Shown here: positions 58,783 to 64,000 of the stretch, piece by piece
Position numbering within the stretch: the first letter of the stretch is position 1
Layout: every line of letters starts with the position of its first letter
Source of the DNA: Polytrichum commune
Lineage: Eukaryota > Streptophyta > Polytrichopsida > Polytrichales > Polytrichaceae
DNA: 64,000 nucleotides
Assembly: GCA_950295325.1 (NCBI GenBank)
Contig: OX485807.1
Coordinates: 18,509,666 to 18,573,665 of the forward strand
Direction of reading: 5' to 3'
Translations under genes and position numbers: made by a program
The notes under the pieces: generated by a model
The model's database searches: none
Seen by the model: the letters and a program-made list of their open reading frames with translations, nothing else
Told to the model about the DNA's origin: nothing

Positions 58783-59456
58783 ACTCAATCCAACCAGAAT
58801 TGTCCACGTCGGATTGACGTCCCGCCATGTTGCCACTGTGGCTTTGAGCTTCCTCTTCAAGCTCTCGGCCCTGTGCTCTCTTCGCATTCCTTTCGAACTC
58901 TACGTCGATCATCGTGACTCACAGCATTCGATAAAATTAAAATTGCCGTGATTGAAACTGGAGTGCAGCCTGAGGAGACTCACAAGGGCGAAGAAATGTT
59001 AGGAAAGCTGAAGTTCTGCGGCTAGTAGTGCGATAACCTATTTCCTTCACGTTGGAAGTTCTCGACGAAGGTTTTCACTATTTCGAAGGAAGGGTTTAAC
59101 GGAGGAAAGAGAGAGACAATCAATCAATCAAATAATCAATGCGAATTCTCTTACTCTCTGGCAGTTTTTCAAGTTTCATACCATCCATTTCGAGGCTTGG
59201 AGTCGCCGGAGGATGAGTTGAAGCTAGTGGACACAATTGTGTTGAAATTTAACTATAACAGAGTAAACCCCGAATGCATATCTCCACTCTAAGTTACGTT
59301 GTTGCCCTGAATTATGTGAATGTTCTTTTACAAGTGAGAATCCTAAGTGCAAGTTATAGTTGGTCTTTTCAGCATTGAGCAGCCTCTAGTATCTTACATT
59401 TTTCTGTAATGGCAGTCTAGAATTTTTCGGAGAGCGGTGGAGGTGTCTCACTAGCT

Positions 59457-62400
59457 ATGGATTTATATGGAAGCAGTCGAGATCGACTGTTCGAGGACGA
59501 TGACGAAGAGCAGGAGCTTGGCTTCGGATCCGTACGCTCCTCCTTCCTCTCATTTGAATATGGATCAATTTTCTGACGTCTTCGAATGTATATCGAGCTA
59601 AACATTGGTGGCTGAATAAATATCATTGTGACTGCTGCTTTGGAGGATGTAAGCCAATTTTTTGCAATACAATAGAGCTATTCTTAATTTTTTTCAAAAC
59701 GCATTTTAGGCAGGGAGTTGCCCCACTTTTGACAAATTATAATGTTTAAAGAGTGTTCAGATGGTGTCGGAACCCTCAATTTTGGTAAAATGCAGGTGGA
59801 GGCGTTTGAGTTTGACTAAAAGAGGGCTATAGAAAAATGCATTTCATGGCAAACTTTTGAAGCCACCTAAAGTGGTGCTCTTGAAAGGTTGACAAGGATC
59901 TCATTTTGATATAACCGATTCTTGACCAAAAACACCTCCACTTCAATTCACCAAAATCGAGGGTACCGACATCACTTGAAGACTCTTATGCATTATTATA
60001 AATTGTCAAAAGTGGGGTGAAAGTCCCTAAAAAATCTTGAGTTTTTGAGAGACTTTAAGGATAGCTCTAATCTCTAGTTGTAGGAATGCGGATATTATGA
60101 GGTTCTTCTGATGAGAATGGCGTGGAATATAGACAGGCACCATTATATAGAGCATGAATAACCTTATGGATGTTTGCTTCTTGTAATTAAATAGGATATC
60201 TTGAGCTAGTTCTTAAGATGTTGATGTATGGGCATGCTTAAAATTTATTCAGAGAATGATAACATTCCGCAGTGTAAGTTGCGATGTCATCCTCATGGGT
60301 TTTTGTGCGCGCAGGATGCTGCTGCTGCCAACAAGGAGTTCTTGGTGTACCTCATTGATGCGAGTTCTGACATGTTGTTGCCATTTGAAGACGAGGTTAG
60401 GAGCTTGGTTGTTAACTAGTGGAAGAGTTGAATGCTTAGTCTACTTTAATCCAGTGTATTGGGAGACCCACCTCAAGACTTCCAGATTAACACTTAATTG
60501 TTGTACTTTTGTTGTTGTTATATTGCCCTACATTATCAAGTGAATCTAATCATGTCTCCTATCGTTCAGACGTACTTTGGAACGTACTTTGGAGCAGTGA
60601 TGGAGGCTGTGGAGGAGAATCTGAAACAAAGAATTCTTGCTAGAGATGACAAAGTTGGCATCTGTTTTTTCAACACGGTAAGTTTCATCATTGTTCTGCT
60701 CTATGATGACTTTTGTAAAATATTTGCTTTTGATTACACTAAGTGCCATCACTTTTATGAGAAGATCTGATGAATGGAAGGTTTTGGTGCAACCAGATCA
60801 AGAAAAAGAATTTTCAAGAGGCGAATGGTGTGTATGTCTGGGCTGAGGTTGATGATTTATCAGCTGAATTGATCAGAAACTTTCGCTCGCTTCGTGGTAC
60901 TTTCAATCTCTTTTCATAGTTGGTATCACGCTTGAGGGAGTTGATATTGGCCTTGATTTGCTAGGAGCTCACTGATTCATCAACTTCTTTTCAAGTATTT
61001 CTTATCATGTACACTTGATTAAAAGGATCCAGTTGAATTAAATTGCAGAGACGTTTCAGAAAGATATTGGAAGTCAGGTGAGTAAAGGAGCTGAAGGAGG
61101 GGAGCATCCATTAAAAGATGGGTTGTGGATTGTACAGGGCATGCTTCGCTCAGGGTATTGATGCTCTTCCCTATCACTGTTCTAGATCTAGAATTGAAAA
61201 GAGAAGATGCAGCAAGATGTTACTTAATCTGTATGTATGAGGCGATACTGGCTAACAGTGCTGTCTTCCTTGCTGCGAGCGGTGTTAATAGGACTTCGAA
61301 GAATGTTGGGAAGCGGGTGCTCATATTCACAAACTGTGATGATCCCGCTGGTGATTGTGACGTTCGTGATAGACGGGACTTCCATCGGACCACTATCCAG
61401 CGTGCTAAAGTAAATTTTGGTCTATTCCAGAACCTTGCACAAACCTTTGGATTGTAAAAACTCTTGTATACCTTCTACTGATGTTTATACTTCACAATTA
61501 TTTTGTTTTTAAAAAATTTGGATCTTATGTTTGTTGTGATAGGATATTCTTGAAATGGATATAGGGATCGACTTGATTCCCTTCAACAGGGTAAAGGAGA
61601 ATTTCAACATGAAGATTTTCTATACAGTAAGAGGATATTCACCTTTTGATACACCATATGACCAAAATGATCATCTATGTGTACTATGACTAAGGTGGAC
61701 CTACCTATACTTTTCCTTCCATGTTGTGAAAACGTTTATCACGAGATTGTGAGTCATGTCATTTATATGTTGGTGGGACGCGATTACTTGCAGGAACTTA
61801 TGCAACTAGAGGATGAAAGAGCTGAAAGAGAATATCTCACTCAAGCAACATCTAAGTAAGTTGCTTTTGGAGTGTACCTACTCTTAGTACTGCAAGTTTG
61901 TGAGAGGAGATGAGAATTAAAAAGGTCGATCTGCCCTCAAATTTGTAAGGATGGACATCCCTGGTCTGTTATTCTTAATGGTGCTTTGATGCCTGTAGGT
62001 TCAAAGATCTCACAGACATTTTGAAAAGGAGGTTATACAAGAAGAGAGTTGTGCGGAAGATGCTTCTGACTGTGACAAGCGGAATTGACATAGCAATAAG
62101 GACGTATGCTATGATAAGGCCTTCAGTTCCATGTAACTTCTGGATTGCCTTATGGTGTTGTGATGATTTGTGTTTTGGTAGATTTTCAGTCAGCCAACTA
62201 AATAGTATCTATTGTAAAAATTGCTCACATGAACATGTTGTAGGTGATTACAATGGAGTGAACAGGTTTTCCAAGGGAAGTCACTTGTAGTTCCGAAGGC
62301 TCAGCAAAGGAGACTCAGTTGAGACTCTCACTAAAGCAGAATCGTTCATAGTTTATGAACCTGATTAGTGTCTGCTGTGATTTTGTCGTCTTGCAGCCTC

Positions 62401-64000
62401 CCATATGTTTGTGGATTCTCGGAACAATCAGCCTCTAAAGGTTCGTCCTATATTCTCCTTCATTTCTATTACTTGCCTCTCAAGGTGAAGGACTAAATGC
62501 ATTTTAGGAAGAGTCTGATTATTGTAAAGAGCTAGTTCATGATCTGAAAATCAGATGAATTGCTGCAGACCGACAGGAGTTACATCTGCTCCGACACTGG
62601 GGCAATCATGTACGAGCCTCTGAAGAGATTTGAGGAATATCAAGGGTAAGTAGAGACTGTGCTGCTCCTTGTAGGAAAGTTTCAATATTCGTAGAGTACT
62701 AGCAGATATTTGGTAAGTGATCATGAGATTTTGAGTGTGCAAACAGCTTTGCATGTTTGTCTTCTTCACCCATCCTTAACAATGTACACATTGCAGGAAG
62801 AGAGTTGTCTTCACACTGGATGAGGTATCACAAATTAAGACTTTAACAGATGTACAACTACGACTTTTGGGGTTTAAGCCTTTGGATTGCTTACAACATT
62901 ACCACAACTTGCGGCCCCCTACTTTCATATATCCTGACGAAGAGGTACAGTTTCTCTGGCTCTACAAAAAGTATAGTATTAGTCTTGTTGCCAAAATTCT
63001 AGTATATATTAGTTGAGAATGCTGGTTATGTCTCATCATCGCTTGAGGGAAGCACAAGAATCAGTTTATGCTAGTTGGAGTTTCTGATGAAGAATTGTTT
63101 TGAATTGTATCAATACAGGCTGTGAAGGGAAGTACTTGTGCATTTATTGCCTTGTACAGAGCCATGCTGCGTCTAAAGAAGTAAGCATTGACCATTCTTC
63201 ATCTGGTTTTCAAGTTCAAGTTCCACATTGTCACAACTCTTTGAACATTTAGTTCACTAAACCTGAGCTTTGTCCTGGACAAACCATAGTGGTGTACAAC
63301 AACATTCAGGTCTTATAGATGGCATGTTTGTACTCTACAGATATGCTGTTGCTTTTCATGGCACACGAACTTCATCTCAGTTGGTTGCATTGGTCCCACA
63401 GGTAATTTGGAGGCCATTTTCTCCTCTCAATACATAGGAAGTCTGCATCTATCTTGTGGTTGTAGTTTGAAGAAACAAGTTAAGAGTACTCATCCTCCTC
63501 CAATGATGGTGAGAGGGATTTCTCTTGTCCTTATTACTTAGTCTTGAATCCCTGTCGAAGGAATCAGGTTTACGTAATCAGTTTATCTTGTCCTATTATC
63601 TATATGGCACATACTGCTGCTCATGAGCAGGAGTTATCTTTTTGCAGCTTCACTCAAAAATATATACTTTTGTCACCTAGTATGGTGGTAGAGCTGTTGA
63701 AAACAAATATGATTGTTCTGGTTTGGACAGGAAGAAATGTTTGACGAGGATGGGAATCAAAAACAGACAAATGGCATGAACATGATATACTTGCCTTACG
63801 CAGATGATATACGCCCTGCAGAGAAGGTTGGTAGAGGAAAACAACTCTCAGTTTACATTTTTTCTTTCACAAGTAGGATGGTCAAATATGAAAGGCTTTA
63901 AACTGTTGCTCCAATGCACTATTGAGTTTTAATACCTACACATGAACACACTCAGGCTTCATTCAATAATTTCTTGTAGTATCAATCATGTAGGGCTGCA
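59457..64000 (+). CDS. KU70: Ku70, DNA double-strand-break repair protein (5' part)
   Basis: Ku70 pairs with Ku80 to ring broken DNA ends for non-homologous end joining and protects telomeres. Fifteen exons are visible: 59457-59531, 60315-60395, 60570-60677, 60797-60896, 61049-61154, 61280-61409, 61543-61626, 61794-61855, 61999-62132, 62397-62440, 62569-62645, 62797-62944, 63119-63180, 63341-63401, 63731-63826; introns are GT-AG. The acidic start (MDLYGSSRDRLFEDDDEEQE) leads into the vWA domain (EFLVYLIDASSDML, VGICFFNT, RVLIFTNCDDP). The beta-barrel core follows (YAMIRPS, RSYICSDTGAIMYEPLKRF, LRLLGFKPLDCL, YHNLRPPTFIYPDEE, STCAFIALYRAML, LVALVPQEEMFDEDG, YLPYADDIRPAEK). The C-terminal arm and SAP domain lie beyond the window. 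No break was seen; exon 5/6 borders are the least certain. Confidence 0.93.

Overview
This window is nuclear DNA from a land plant. It holds a few intron-bearing host genes among many transposable elements. The plant features are GT-AG introns in a plant-type Ku70, a 3-ketosphinganine reductase and two intron-containing H2B genes, together with plant-style LINE, Ty1/copia, Ty3/gypsy, hAT and PIF/Harbinger remains. The low gene density, the Tc1-type (DD34E) elements and a DNMT3-like gene carried by a retrotransposon suggest a seed-free lineage (lycophyte, fern or bryophyte). That is inference only; the species cannot be read from the sequence.

Layout. 1-~2.5 kb: the gag/protease end of a Ty1/copia element (minus strand), cut by the window edge. 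4.2-12.4 kb: an 8.1-kb LINE (minus) that has split a tRNA-Val(CAC)-like unit, with a 17-bp target duplication. 18.1-19.1 and 25.2-26.2 kb: two near-identical histone H2B genes (minus), each with a 106-nt intron. Between and after them lie an hAT deletion derivative (20.7-21.4 kb), a perfect 78-bp palindrome beside a small inverted-repeat element (23.4-23.65 kb) and a 561-bp TIR element (26.3-26.85 kb). 28.4-31.8 kb: a Tc1-like relic interrupted by a PIF/Harbinger derivative, then a second, almost complete Tc1-like element. 32.1-34.7 kb: a four-exon 3-ketodihydrosphingosine reductase gene (plus). 39.9-49.8 kb: a 9.9-kb Ty3/gypsy element (minus). 56.2-56.4 kb: CDC26, a small anaphase-promoting-complex subunit (minus). 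59.5 kb to the end: Ku70 (plus), 15 exons visible and the 3' part outside the window.

The most unusual object is the Ty3/gypsy element. Its order is gag (two zinc knuckles) - protease - cytosine-5 DNA methyltransferase - reverse transcriptase - RNase H - integrase - PHD finger. It therefore carries both a DNA-methylation writer and a histone-tail reader module. DNA methyltransferases inside retrotransposons have been reported in dinoflagellates and charophyte algae. A copy in a land-plant-like genome that also ends in a PHD finger deserves close study. This copy is inactive: it has nine premature stops, one frame change and several lost catalytic residues. Yet its LTR cores differ at only 2 of 432 positions, so it inserted recently, probably mobilised in trans.

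The host genes are unrelated housekeeping functions: chromatin (H2B), sphingolipid synthesis (KDSR), cell cycle (CDC26) and double-strand-break repair (Ku70). No operon-like or pathway link between them is apparent.
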